From Eukaryota sp. TZLM1-RC (taxonomy: Eukaryota; Metamonada: BaSk clade), in NCBI GenBank assembly GCA_040285825.1, contig JAUPSS010000002.1:2108001-2172000 (forward strand): a DNA stretch of 64,000 bases, read 5' to 3'. The position numbers were made by a program, and so were the translations under genes. The notes under the pieces are model-generated. The model did no database searches, was not told the origin of the DNA, and saw only the letters and a list, made by a program, of their open reading frames with translations. The first letter of the stretch is position 1. Each line of letters opens with the position of its first letter. Shown here in pieces: positions 41,808 to 53,700 of the stretch.

Positions 41808-42261
41808 TAGTTTTTGTAATTATTCCACACGAAAATAGATCGTGTATTTATGGGAATTTCCCATTCGTTTTTTGGTGTTGATGTATGAAAGTGTAGGAAA
41901 AATATTTACCACATGTTTGATTATTGGGTATTTTTAGATTGCGTTGTATCAAAAAGTGATACAATAGTATTAATAATTTTAAAATAGTATAGGTATGATG
42001 CGCTTATTTAAGATATTCAATGTTTTATTACTTCTTTTATTGAAATAGATGCTTACACATAGTTCGATGATGGTACACTAAGATTTATTTTATTAAACTA
42101 ATCATCATTACAGTTGTTATCATTACCACCACTCAGTTTTTTGAGATTATTCATTGTCTAATCATTAAGTGTTATGAGAACTGCATTCATATTTTATTTG
42201 ATATTTACACAGATCAATAAAAATAAGGACTAACAAGAGTAAATTGATCAAAGACAAGTAA

Positions 42262-43153
42262 ATTCGTTTTTTGGCTAAAGAAAAGAATCCCGTTTTTGCA
42301 AACTTATTAATTGATCTTAAGGAAAGTAGCTCAAGTTGTCTCATTTCCCATATTCCAAATGTATATGGTTTATTATTAAATGATCATCAATGGACAACTG
42401 CCTTCAGGATGAGGTGTTTTTTCTGTGGCCATGTAGTGGGCCAAATGATTTGATTTGTCGTTGTGGTCAGCTTATCAATCTGAATCATTTATTTAATTGC
42501 AAATTTGATATTGCATATCACTCTGTTGTTCATAATGCTGTTAGAGACCAACTTTACGCTATTATGTGCAAAAGTCATCACATTGAAGCTTCTGTTGAAC
42601 CATTTTTGAGTAGGTTGTCCCCTGAAAATGAAGATGAAAATACTTTTGGGAAATGCCGTGCTAATTTAATTACCCCTGGGTGTGATGGTGTGATGGTGTG
42701 ATCATAGTTGTTGATGTTGTCACTGTTGATGTTTGTAAGGATTCAGCAATTGATTTTGCCAATAAAGATGAAACTCCACTCTACTTTGCTGAAAAGAGCA
42801 AAATCAAAAAGTACAATGAACCCTTATCTCAGCTAGGACGTGTTGAGCATGTAAAGTATCAGCTGGTTCCATTTGCTGTTTCTCTTTTTGGTAACATCGG
42901 AATATCTGGTATTAAATTTCTCGAAGGTTTCAGAAGTTTAATAAAAGAAAGAGTGGGAAAAGGATTGAACTTTAATTTCTGGCACAATAGAATTGTTTTC
43001 AGTATTCGTAAAGCAATTCCCGAAATGATGACCAAAGCACTGTTACTATTAGGAATGGAGTATGAGAATCGCGCATTGAAGAGATTTGATGATGTGGATG
43101 CGTGTATTGAGGATATTGAGTTCTAGTTTTTTTTGTTTAATGTTTTGTTAGCA
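42262..43153 (+). mobile_element. Non-LTR element A2, 5'-truncated, frameshifted
   Basis: Three successive frames (42271-42453, 42390-42701, 42698-43126) give the thumb end, CRCGQ...NHLFNC knuckle and endonuclease (KCRANLITP, VVDVVTVDV, KSKIKKY) of family A, ending CIEDIEF. A GTGTGATG duplication near 42685-42700 causes one frameshift. Identity to A1 is high. The 3' untranslated match ends near 43153. Confidence 0.85.
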
Positions 43154-44740
43154 TAGATCAATACAAATACAGAAATGACTTAAAAGAAATAAGATAAAGT
43201 TCACCCTAACCCCCTAGGATTAACCCCTTTTCACACCCATACATATAACCACAACTAGCATGCCCGTCGGTAACAATTGAACAAAGGTCATGTTTGATAA
43301 CATGAACCCAACTCAATTGCCATTAATTAGCACAAATTCAGAGAGTGTAGGTTATCCTAAAGAAAAACTTTACAATGTAGGACAACAATTCAATAGTTTA
43401 CCCTTATAAAGGATACTCAATACCCAAATTTAGATACATCGGAAAAAACTGAAAAAAGAATTGATAATTATTATTGATCAGTTAACATTTTATTGACAAA
43501 CTATTGCGGTAGAGATTAAATGAAAAAATGAAAAAAAATGAAATAAATGGGAAAAATAGAACAAAGTGAATAATAAATAAATAAGAACATACTGTTGTGT
43601 GTAGGTGACGTTGGTCATAAACACTACAGTAATCTCAAACATAGTCCCTAACTCCTTTAAATAGTCGTATCAGTTTCTCCATTGGACAACCTTTTCAGCT
43701 TTTGTTGGGTTCAATGGTATTCGATTGAGTTGGGAGAAATGTGCAAGTATTAAAATCCTCATTATTGCGGGATAAAAATTATCGATGGCGCTTCGGTTGC
43801 TGATCTTGCTGCTGTTGCCTTTTCCGATGCAGAGAATAGGAATTTTAGTTTTAATCTTATATAAAAAATTAATTCTGTTAAGACAACATTAGCATTATTT
43901 AATGTAACTGATTTTGATTTTTTGAGCTTTCTTGTAGTTAATATTATGATTAAGGTAAAGATTTTTATTATTTTTAATTCGTTTTCCTGAAATCATCTTT
44001 GTTGTTAAAATTTCGGCCCTTTTCATTTTTGTTTAGGCATTCATAAAGCTTCGGAAATGATCAAGCAAAGATATTTTTCTCTCAAAAATGTTGCTTTGAT
44101 AAATGATATTGCCCTCATTTGTTCAGTTTACAATCGGTTGCTCATAACATTGCCAATGAAAATTTTTCCATCCAAATAGATAAATAAATAATAAACAAAG
44201 GGAAATAAAATTCTCCTCAAGAGGCTTGATCAATCACTGTGCAGTTAGTGTCACTATATGCTCAACAAAAGTTCTCCATTTTGTGCCAATCAATTTTTTT
44301 GGGTAGATGAAAATTGATTTATGAATAAATTTCTGAAGATTGTCAATGTTTGCTCCTGAGACCAGTACGTAATGGAGTAAGTTGTGCTCTCAACTTGAGA
44401 AACTGCTACATCAAATTTGTTGTCTTCAGTAAATTCCAGCAACTCTGGATCGTTTTCTTGTGAATTTGCAGCATTGTTGCAAACATTTCAACAAAATTTT
44501 TCTTAGATTGTTGAGAGCTTGGACTTTGAGGCCAGACTAGGCTTGGCCGAGAAAAAAAATCAACTGCCTTTGCAATCTTCTACAGGATACTTGTGATATT
44601 AAATTTTCTGCTCTACTAACCACTATTCTCCAAGTATATGTTTAATTTCATCACAGTTTCTGACCAAAGTTGCATTCATTGGCGGTGGAAATTTTTCTGT
44701 TTTTGAACTTTCCATGTTAAATTTCTTCTTGATTCTACAA
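43154..44740. other. AT-rich sequence with weak retroelement traces
   Basis: VAFIGGGNFSVFELSML near 44665-44720 (plus) resembles the RT thumb of family A. A stretch near 43780-43930 reads like an endonuclease start. No intact gene, RNA gene or terminal repeat is visible. Confidence 0.4.
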
Positions 44741-45646
44741 ATAGTATTCTTTAGATAACTTAAGAAAAGAAGTGTCAAGTATGCTTCACTAATTATGGCA
44801 ATCATGTTTGATTGTAGGCATTCCAGTGATTTTGGAAAAAAGGTGATTTTCTTTAAAATATAAACACAATAAGAATTTATTTTATTCAACAACAAATATG
44901 AAAACATAAAATACACAATTAAAACTCCACATCCTCAAAACCTGCCTCCCCTACATCAAAACAATTAATTACCAAAGATTCGGAAAATATCCCAAAAGAA
45001 GAAAGTGAATCAGAAATCAGTTTCACCATTCCCTTAAAAATATAAAATACAATCCTGTTTTGCCAGTAAACGATTGAAAATTCTTCCAGTTCTTTCCTTT
45101 ACAACTACAACAAAATCCTCAAGGAAAGCCATAGCAGCCTTACCCAAAGATCCAAGCAAAGAAAAAAAGAAGGGACATAAATTATATTGGGCATAGTATT
45201 CTTTAGATAACTTAAGAAAAGAAGTGTCAAGTATGCTTCACTAATTATGGCAATCATGTTTGATTGTAGGCATTCCAGTGATTTTGGAAAAAAGGTGATT
45301 TTCTTTAAAATATAAACACAATAAGAATTTATTTTATTCAACAACAAATATGAAAACATAAAATACACAATTAAAACTCCACATCCTCAAAACCTGCCTC
45401 CCCTACATCAAAACAATTAATTACCAAAGATTCGGAAAATATCCCAAAAGAAGAAAGTGAATCAGAAATCAGTTTCACCATTCCCTTAAAAATATAAAAT
45501 ACAATCCTGTTTTGCCTGTAAACGATTGAAAATTCTTCCAGTTCTTTCCTTTACAACTACAACAAAATCCTCAAGGAAAGCCATAGCAGCCTTACCCAAA
45601 AATCCAAGCAAAGAAAAAACAAAGGGACATAAATTATATTGGGCAT
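44741..45646. repeat. 452-bp tandem duplication
   Basis: The block starting ATAGTATTCTTTAGAT at 44741 recurs at 45193 almost unchanged up to TTGGGCAT at 45646. Each unit carries the 3' end of a family D non-LTR element (minus strand). The second unit joins on to more upstream coding sequence of the element. Confidence 0.9.
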
Positions 45647-45854
45647 GAGAATTTTCATTAATCGAGGAAATGGGTTTCGCATATTTAGCAATTTCATATT
45701 TTTCGCCTGCAAGAAGAGGATTATTTACATCCGAGTTAATGAGATGTTCGTTAGAGGAATTACAAGGGTCAATAGGCATGGCGTCTAAAATAGTAAAACT
45801 ACCATTTGGACCGGGAACAACTAGATCACCTCTGCGTGGAAAAAATTTCGACAT
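45375..45854 (-). pseudogene. Non-LTR element D endonuclease domain, frameshifted
   Basis: From 45854 the frame encodes FFPRRGDLVVPGPNGS, ILDAMPIDPCNSS, KYEIAKYAKPI and LCPFVFSLLGFLGKAAM, the RLE domain layout of families A-C but a distinct sequence. A frameshift near 45520 breaks the last 50 residues, which end EDVEF near 45375 in another frame. The upstream duplicate at 44920-45130 holds the same 3' part. Confidence 0.7.
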
Positions 45855-47300
45855 ATTGTTTTAAAAACAATTGAAAGTAAAGATTTTTTTGATCGATTTA
45901 GCCCAGCTAAGGAAGGATGTTCAAGAATTTTCTGCTTTCGCACTATTTTGATTAATTTGAAGGAGAGTTCATCTGCTGTGTTATTGAAGCAAATTCCTCA
46001 AATTTATGGGATTTTTCAAATGATGATTAATAGACTACACTATGCAAAGGCCATGAAATATGTTTTCAGTAGGAGAGGAAATTATACAATTTCAACATCA
46101 ACTAATGACTTCATCAAAGGAGAGGAATCTCCACCTATATTGTAAAACACTCTTTGAGCAAGAGCAAGATCCACAGCCTCAACCTTTTACTAAGGCACTT
46201 ATACAAGCTGAACACAATTCCATTGGTCCACAAATTCATCCTAAAAGAAGGGCTTTTTTAATGATGAGTTTGTTGAATTAATCCTATAGCAAACTTGCTT
46301 CAGGACCTAAACGTCCATTGAAAAACTTGGACAACCAAACCATTGTTGAGGTCTCTGGATGTAGATGAATAGGTGGGAGACTCAAAATACGAAAAAACGA
46401 CTGATATTGCTGTTCTAATAAAGTTGAATGTCGTTGATATCGTCACAGTGAAATTGCTCTGAAAAAAGCCCAATCTTGAAGTAGGACCCTTAGGTGATTC
46501 AGAACTATACAAAAAGAAAAAATACACAAATTCTTTGAAATTGTTGAAACATGTCCATCATGTTGATTAAAAAATTTTTTATAAATAAAAACTTTGCATA
46601 ATTTGATGTTGCTCTGTATGGTCCTCTTGGCAAAACTGTCTTAAGTTTTATCGATGATTATGAGAAACTTTTAGAAACAAAGAATAACGTCTTCATCGTT
46701 GGATGTGGGTAAATCGTATTGTTTTTACAATTTTCAAAACATTACTTGATGACATTTCGATGGATGTGATGATGGCTTGTTTTGAAAATAATGATTTTTA
46801 GCTTTTGGTTAACTAGAGATTTTTATTTTAGTTCTACTTCCTGTTGAATTAATCATGGGCTCTTAGGGATTTCATCGACGAAGTACCAAGGAATTATTAC
46901 TTGTTTCTGGATAACCCTTGTTTTTTCACTATCTATGCGCTTTCGATCATTTATTTGGCCTGACAATCTCCCCCTGGTTCAAGTTTTTAATACTTCATTC
47001 CAAACCATTTATTTGATTTTTATCGTTTAATTACTTAAAGATCAAAAGTTTATAATGTAGACATGATCATGTGTAAGTCGTTCAAGATTAAATCTTGTTT
47101 TAGGTCCTTTGCTTTCAAATTTGGCTGATGAATCTGACAGAATTTCTTTTGGTGAAAGTTGCGGAGATGTGTTAGTTCCAAATCTTTATTGGTCAACGAT
47201 TATTATTGATGTGAGATCTACAGATGTATCAAATAGTTCAAATGAAAAGCTTACACTCTCTTTTAATTCACCTTACAGAGGCCACAATAGTATTACATAG
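45855..47300 (+). mobile_element. Scattered non-LTR retroelement fragments
   Basis: INLKESSSAVLLKQIPQIYG (from 45948) matches the thumb segment of family A. LYGPLGKTVLSFIDDYEKLL (near 46612) and ESCGDVLVPNLYWS...VRSTDVSNSSNEK (47109-47300) match endonuclease segments of C/D type. They are out of frame with each other and separated by unrecognised AT-rich DNA. Confidence 0.55.
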
Positions 47301-47400
47301 GTTACAAAAATACTGTACAAATTGATACTTCAAACGATTGATGGAACGTCAGTCGCTGCTCTGACATCAGACTTGTCCTTTAACTCCAAAGGAAACACAA

Positions 47401-49345
47401 TTTATTGAATTTGCACACTTGATTAAATTAAATCAAAACTAATGGGACGACTATCATTAAACCAAGATTTCCTCTACAAAATCTTGATTTGCTTGCTGTC
47501 TAGCTAAAGCTTCTCTAATTCGATTGAAAAACCGCGGTAATCTATTAATAATGGCAAATTGAATCCGTGAACGCCATAAAAAAATATCAAATCTTTTCAT
47601 TGTTTTTTCTTTCACCATTTTTTGGAAGTCATCCAAAAAAGTTTCTGCTTCAACTGATAATCTTCCATTTATCGAAAATGGGAAAGCAATAAAAACCAGC
47701 TGTGTATTTCTATCGACATTTGCATCTTCAATTTCTTTATCATATTTTCTATGTTTTTCTTTTGCTTTAAAATCCAGAGCAGCCACAGGATTAAGTTTTC
47801 TTCTGTGAACCAAAGTATCGTTTGCAACATTACATGAGACAAAAGTCAACAATAGCTTCAGAATTATCAATCCAATCACAGTATACATCACCTCTATCAT
47901 CAGAACCAAAATTATTCAGAGAAAGTGTTTCTTTCAGCAGGGGCTCTTTGATACACGATATCCTTGCAGTTTGTGCCATATTGAAAACATTGTCTCTAAC
48001 AGCATCATGTAATGAAGAACGATAAGTTATCAATTTAGAGCAATTTAGAGCATGGCGCAAAAGTGAGTTGAGGTGAATTCGAACAAATACATTTTTCTTT
48101 TGATAATAATTGGTTAATGGGGATGTTCAAATATAATCTCATTTTTGTTACAAATGCTTCATTAGTGGCACACAATCCAAATCTTCGTGGTACAATGGTT
48201 ACAAAAAGTGAAGAATCTGACGCCTTGTTTTCACAAACACCCTTTTCCAATAACAATGAGTGAAGATCTTGATTTAAAACAGCCGAGCTGCAAATATTAT
48301 TATAAAGATCTTTTTCATACATTCCAGTCAATCTTTTCTGTAATGTTCGAAGAGTGTACTTCAAATTTAAAACATTTTTTTCTGGAATATTGCCATTGAA
48401 TGATTGGGGAAAACATCGACCCCATTTTTCTCATCAATTCTTGAAATTTCTTCATTTAATGCAAAAACAGTGGAACTTTGCGTTGTCATCAATAAATCTT
48501 CCCAATCTGCAAATCTTTCGGAAAACTCAAAGATTGCATTTCTGCATCCACCAACAAAAGCACACGAGGTAAGAATAGAAGCCTTCGTCCACCCTAAACC
48601 ACCATAATGTGGACTAAGGTAAGCATGATCTGGAATTTGAAACATTTTACATCCCAGTAATTGAGACAGAACTTTTGCACGTAACTCATTAAACTTTTGA
48701 GCCAAAGGTCTAGTGACGAGAGGATTTGTAGATCGAAATATATGATTAAAATTGGAACTAAAACACAGTTTTATAATGGTAAATTTGATGTGTTTTTTTA
48801 TATCTAAATTCATCATTCGGTCAATTTTGTCAGAAATTGAGTTCAACTTTTCAAACAATTTTTTGGTAATTTCATCATTATTTCCTAAAAACGAACCCAA
48901 ATGACGAATAGCATCAATTGAATATAATTTGGCTTGAATTTCAATATCATCAATTATTGTGGAAACTGGAGAATTCGATAACAAAAACACATTTAAGTAA
49001 ATTAAGTCGGAGACCAATTTTGGTAAATAATTCTTTAAAACATACAGTTGCTTTTTTCACAATATTTAAATCACCAATAAGCACAACATCATCCATATAT
49101 GCAATCATTTTTAGTGAAGGAAACATCTCTTGAATTTGCAGTAGAATAGGATGGATGGCCAAACAAAACAAAAGAGGTCCTAACGGATCTCCTTGCTTTA
49201 CGCCACTTGATGAACTCAAAATGTTGTTACCAAAATGTAAATTAGAATATGTGCAATAAGTTGATTGAAAATATGGTATTAATTCCGGCATATATTGCAA
49301 TAGAGCACCATGGATACTGCGACGACTTAGTGAATTGAAAGCATT
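47401..49345 (-). mobile_element. Non-LTR element B2, 5'-truncated, frameshifted
   Basis: The longest family B copy. Frames at 49300-48950, 49017-48367, 48364-48035, 48060-47830 and 47909-47457 give the RT palm: SNAFNS, SSSGVKQGDPLGPLLFCLA, IAYMDDVVLIG (catalytic Asp pair) and GLRLNLLKC. Then come the thumb, CCHC knuckle and RLE (KHRKYDK), and the 3' end starting from TTTATTGAA. At least four frameshifts. It lacks everything N-terminal to the RT DFSNAFN motif, where it meets element C head to head. Confidence 0.88.
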
Positions 49346-50458
49346 ACTCCAAAGGAAACAATTTCATTTACAATTTAGATTTTAGCAACGCTTTTAATAG
49401 TGTAAAAAAAGCAATTTACGAAATAATTCAAAAAGATTTCCCAGAACTATTTATCCCAGAACTATTTATCCCAGAACATTATTTCCATTTGTTTTACGGT
49501 AAGCCCAGTGAATTAGTACATGATGTTTTTTCTCTCAAGTCTTCATCAGGTGTAAAACAAAGATCATCCTTTAGGCCCATTATCATTCTGCATAGCAATC
49601 CAAGAATCATTGATTGTCTTTATAGAAAAATACCCTTCTCTAAAAATTGTAGCTTACATGGATGACATCTCCCTTATCGCTTCTGTTGATGTTGTCCAAA
49701 AAGCTTCAAATGAAATTGCTAAACAATATGAAATCATTGGTCTTCACTTGAATCCTAAAAAATGTTTATTAATTGGTAATGATTTCAAAGAGTTAAATTC
49801 AAAAAATAAATAATTGTAAGATTTTTTTACCAATTATTCACAAGAAGCTTTTCGTTTTCTAGAATGTTGGTTAGGAAATGTTGATGAAACTACTCAAAGT
49901 CTTAACGAAATTGTTGCAAAACTTGGTAATGAGCTTCAATTAATTTCTGAATTAGAAATAGAAAAACATATCAAATTTTTTATTTTAAAAATTTGTTACT
50001 GCCGAAAAATTACTAACTTATTGAGGTCGACAGCACCTTCATTGTCTATCGATCTACTGATGTATCAAACAGGTCAAATGAAAAACTGGCACAACCTTAT
50101 AATTCACCTTTACGAAGAGCCGAAGAAGCGAAAATTATCAAGTACACAGAAAAAATCAAAAACTTGAATTTCCAACTGACAAACTCATTACCTTCTTTGT
50201 CCTTTTGCTTTTTCTTTAGTTGAAACCTTGGGTAAAACTGCGTTATCTTTTTTGGACAATTTCTCATCTATTGTCAAAAATAGAACTGGAAGAATAGTTG
50301 ACCGAACTATTTGGCAAAACAGAATTGTATTTTCTATTTTTATGGGAATCTATAGTCTTGTTTCTAGCTCGTTGTTATCACTAGGAAAAATTTATGAAGA
50401 AAATGCTGTAGGTAAGTTTTCAATAGCAGATGTGGAGTTTGAGGAGATTGATTATTAG
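49346..50458 (+). mobile_element. Non-LTR element C, internally deleted and frameshifted
   Basis: The plus-strand remnant starts at the RT motif YNLDFSNAFNSVKKAI, followed by a 15-bp tandem repeat (PELFIPELFIPE), SSSGVKQ, VAYMDDISLIA (catalytic pair, 49610-49813) and GLHLNPKKCLLIG. The thumb and knuckle are mostly deleted. The end (50228-50458) reads MGKTALSFLDNF, WQNRIVFSIF and FEEIDY at the stop. It is non-functional. Confidence 0.8.
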
Positions 50459-50753
50459 TTTTTTATAATTTTGTTTGAATAAAATATGTATCGAAAAAAA
50501 ATTGATATTTTAAATACCAATTCACATACACAATATTTTCTTTGTCCTTTTGCCTTGTATAAAAGGATGTAGGTAAGTCTTCGATAGTGGTCGTGGAGTT
50601 TGAGGATTTTTTAGTGTTAAAAATTACCTTTTGGAAAATAAAAAATATACCTTAAAAAATTAGGTAATATATGATAGAACAAAAACAAAAACAAAATTTA
50701 ATAAAACAAACAAGGCATAACTTATTTTCAAAACAAAACAAAAACTATTTAAA
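50459..50753. other. Short intergenic region
   Basis: AT-rich, holding the 3' end of element C and the downstream region of the giant gene. A 30-nt segment near 50565-50610 echoes the end of element C. Confidence 0.4.
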
Positions 50754-53700
50754 CTATATGTTTCCAGGAAGTGTTGGTCTTTCAATAGGCTTTAACCTAA
50801 CATTACCACGTTTCTGACTACTTGGAGCTACAGTTTTTTTGTACTTTTTGGTTGGTTGATTCCTTAAACTTGGTAGTGTTTGCCCAGACATGAGGGTATG
50901 TAAACGTGTAGGAGCAACTGTTTTTGAAGTGCTTGGCGAAGAAAATGAAGGTAATATGTGAGGAACTTCCTTACTCTTGGACAATGAAGGAAGACCATTC
51001 TTCCTTGGTGGACTTTGGCCACTGATTGGGGGTAATGATTTACGTTCGCTTAGCTCTTCAATAGCTGGAAGAGTAGCTTTTGTGTTGGATTTACTGAAAA
51101 GTTTGACTAACTGAGAGGTTGGTCCATCAATTTGAGCATCTAAGGACTCGACCTTGATAAATGATCGCTTTCTGTACCAAAAAACACCTAGACTCGAAAG
51201 TAACAAAATCGCAAAGAATAAACCAAGATAAAGCACGAACATGCTTGCAGGACTGAACTCAGCAGGATTGACAAGAACAACAAGAACAAACTCATTGTTA
51301 GACAGCAGACGACTAGAGAGCTCCAATACAACCAGGGTTGGTACTGGAACATTTGGGAGCTTGACAGGCAGAGAACCAGAAAACTCAACATTATCGCTTG
51401 AACCAAATTGTCGAATACTGGCACGGGTTTTGGGTTTTTCAACAAGAGAATGTACCAAAGAGTGTCCTTTGGTACATCCATCCATATAAAGGGATGGGTC
51501 GTCTTGAGATCTATCAAAATTTAAAATAGAGCAAACCCGCACCGAACTGAAAATGGAATCTTCAACTGACGACAGTATTGAGGAATCAGTGTGACCAATG
51601 AAATGGATATATGCTTGTGAACCTGAATTATAAGGACCTTCATTATGTTCAGTGTACATCTTGTCAAATTCCATAGAATTAGACGACATTGTTGTTTCAG
51701 GTGAGGTGATGGCACTAAACTTATCATTAATAAAATGATTACGTGGTAGGGGAAGGCTGGTAAGATTCATGGAGATAAATTGACCAGACACATTTTCTAT
51801 TGAGAAATTGTAAAACCCAAAGCACAGCGGTAACTGAGTTTGTGGAATTGAAAACATCATTTGATAACTACGTTCTGAAATTTTGATCAGATCAGTAGCA
51901 ATAGGAGAATATTGAACTTCAACAAGGTCAAACAGGGAGTTGAACACTACTGAAAAATGTTCACCGTGTGTAATTACCCTCACATCAACGACATTCATTG
52001 AAGATGGAAGCCTCCTTTTAATACAGTGATTGTCCACACACTCTGAAAAGGTAACGTTATTAATAACAATGAGAGAATTTAAGACAAAATGAAAGCTTTT
52101 TTCAAAAAGTATAACGTCACGAGCTGAAGCATTGACCAAATGAACATAAGTATCACCAAAAAATTGAATAAAAGGAGTGTCATTACGAAACGAAAATTTG
52201 ATACCTATATTATCACAAGAAAGTAAATCAGAATGAGAAAACGAAGTAGAATATCTGACAAGATGACAACCAGCTGCTTCTTGGTGCCAAATGTTTGAAT
52301 CTCCATAAGCAGGATAATACTCCGAATTCAAAGCAGTTGAAATATTGGAATGAGGTGCAGAACGTGAGAAATGACTTCTTTGGTAATTTTCAAAACTGAC
52401 CTTGTTGGAACATTGAGATACATTGTTGAGAGAGTTCCAAGTGAAAGGATGAAAGTCAATGTAAAAGGTAGTACCATCACGAGAGTATGGGACAAAAATA
52501 TCAAAAAATAAGCTGTCAAAGTCATTAGTGATCAATTCAAACTGATAGTTGAGAGGTGACAGAGTATCAACGAGTCTACACAATTCACAGGTACCATATA
52601 ACCAATTTTCGTAGTCAACGAATCTAGGAAAACCTCCTAATACTGCCGAGTCGCAAAAGTCAATGTCTATCGTCCATCCACAATTGCTATGGGAGACACA
52701 CCGCTCACAACTAGTTATTTCAGCACATGTTAGAGCACAATCATCATCGTGGAAGCAGTTACAATCCTCAGCAACACAAACGCCCGAGTCCATGACTAGG
52801 ATGCCTTGTCCTACGATGGGTCCCATTAGTTCATTATCAAAGGGACCAGGTTTCAAGGCTACTGTTGAGTGCAATGGAATATGCAATATAGATTGATTTG
52901 ATTTGAAATAAAGAGAATTGACTGAGACGTTCAGTTGAGTTCTAACAACCCCACTGTGAACAGTAATTGAAGAAATTGACGAATTTGACGACATGACAAC
53001 AGCTTGGTTATCACAATATTCAAACCAAAAAACGTCATCAGAATAGTTACCATGGTGACCAGTACATGAAATATTTAATGAAAAAGGTTTAACGTGTGAA
53101 ACATTGGAAGCTAAAACTACATGGCCTCCAGTAACCTCAATGTTAGTAGAAATTACATAAGATATTGTTGCATTTGCACCTGAAAACAGAACAGAACCGA
53201 CAAAGTATGAAAGAGGATAATTGAAGTGAGCGATTCCTTCTGATAATTCCAGTACAGACAGATCAGGATCATCACACGAGAGGACTTGTCCATGATTTAT
53301 TAAACCATATTTAGAAAACACAACTCTGGTAGAACAAAGGACTAGAATGTGGTTATTAGTAAGCAAAGGTTCGATAAACAACTCATGTGATGATGAGAAA
53401 TCAATAATGCCGTCATTAATTATATGGGATAAAGTACTACCAATGAATGAACACTGATTAAAACACAATGTAGATAGGATTGACCCTGAAGAAAGAGTTA
53501 AGTAGCTTCCATTTAACTCAATGTTACCCCCAAACCATGACATCTCGACGCCTGAAAGTAGAATAAAGGATCCATTACCAAAGAGACTGAGGTCATCCGA
53601 AACAGAAAAATTGTGATGGAAATTGAAAACAGAATTGTCAGCAACAAAGATACAATGTCTTTGAAGTATACGGTTAAAGGTAAATTCATTGTAACTAGTA

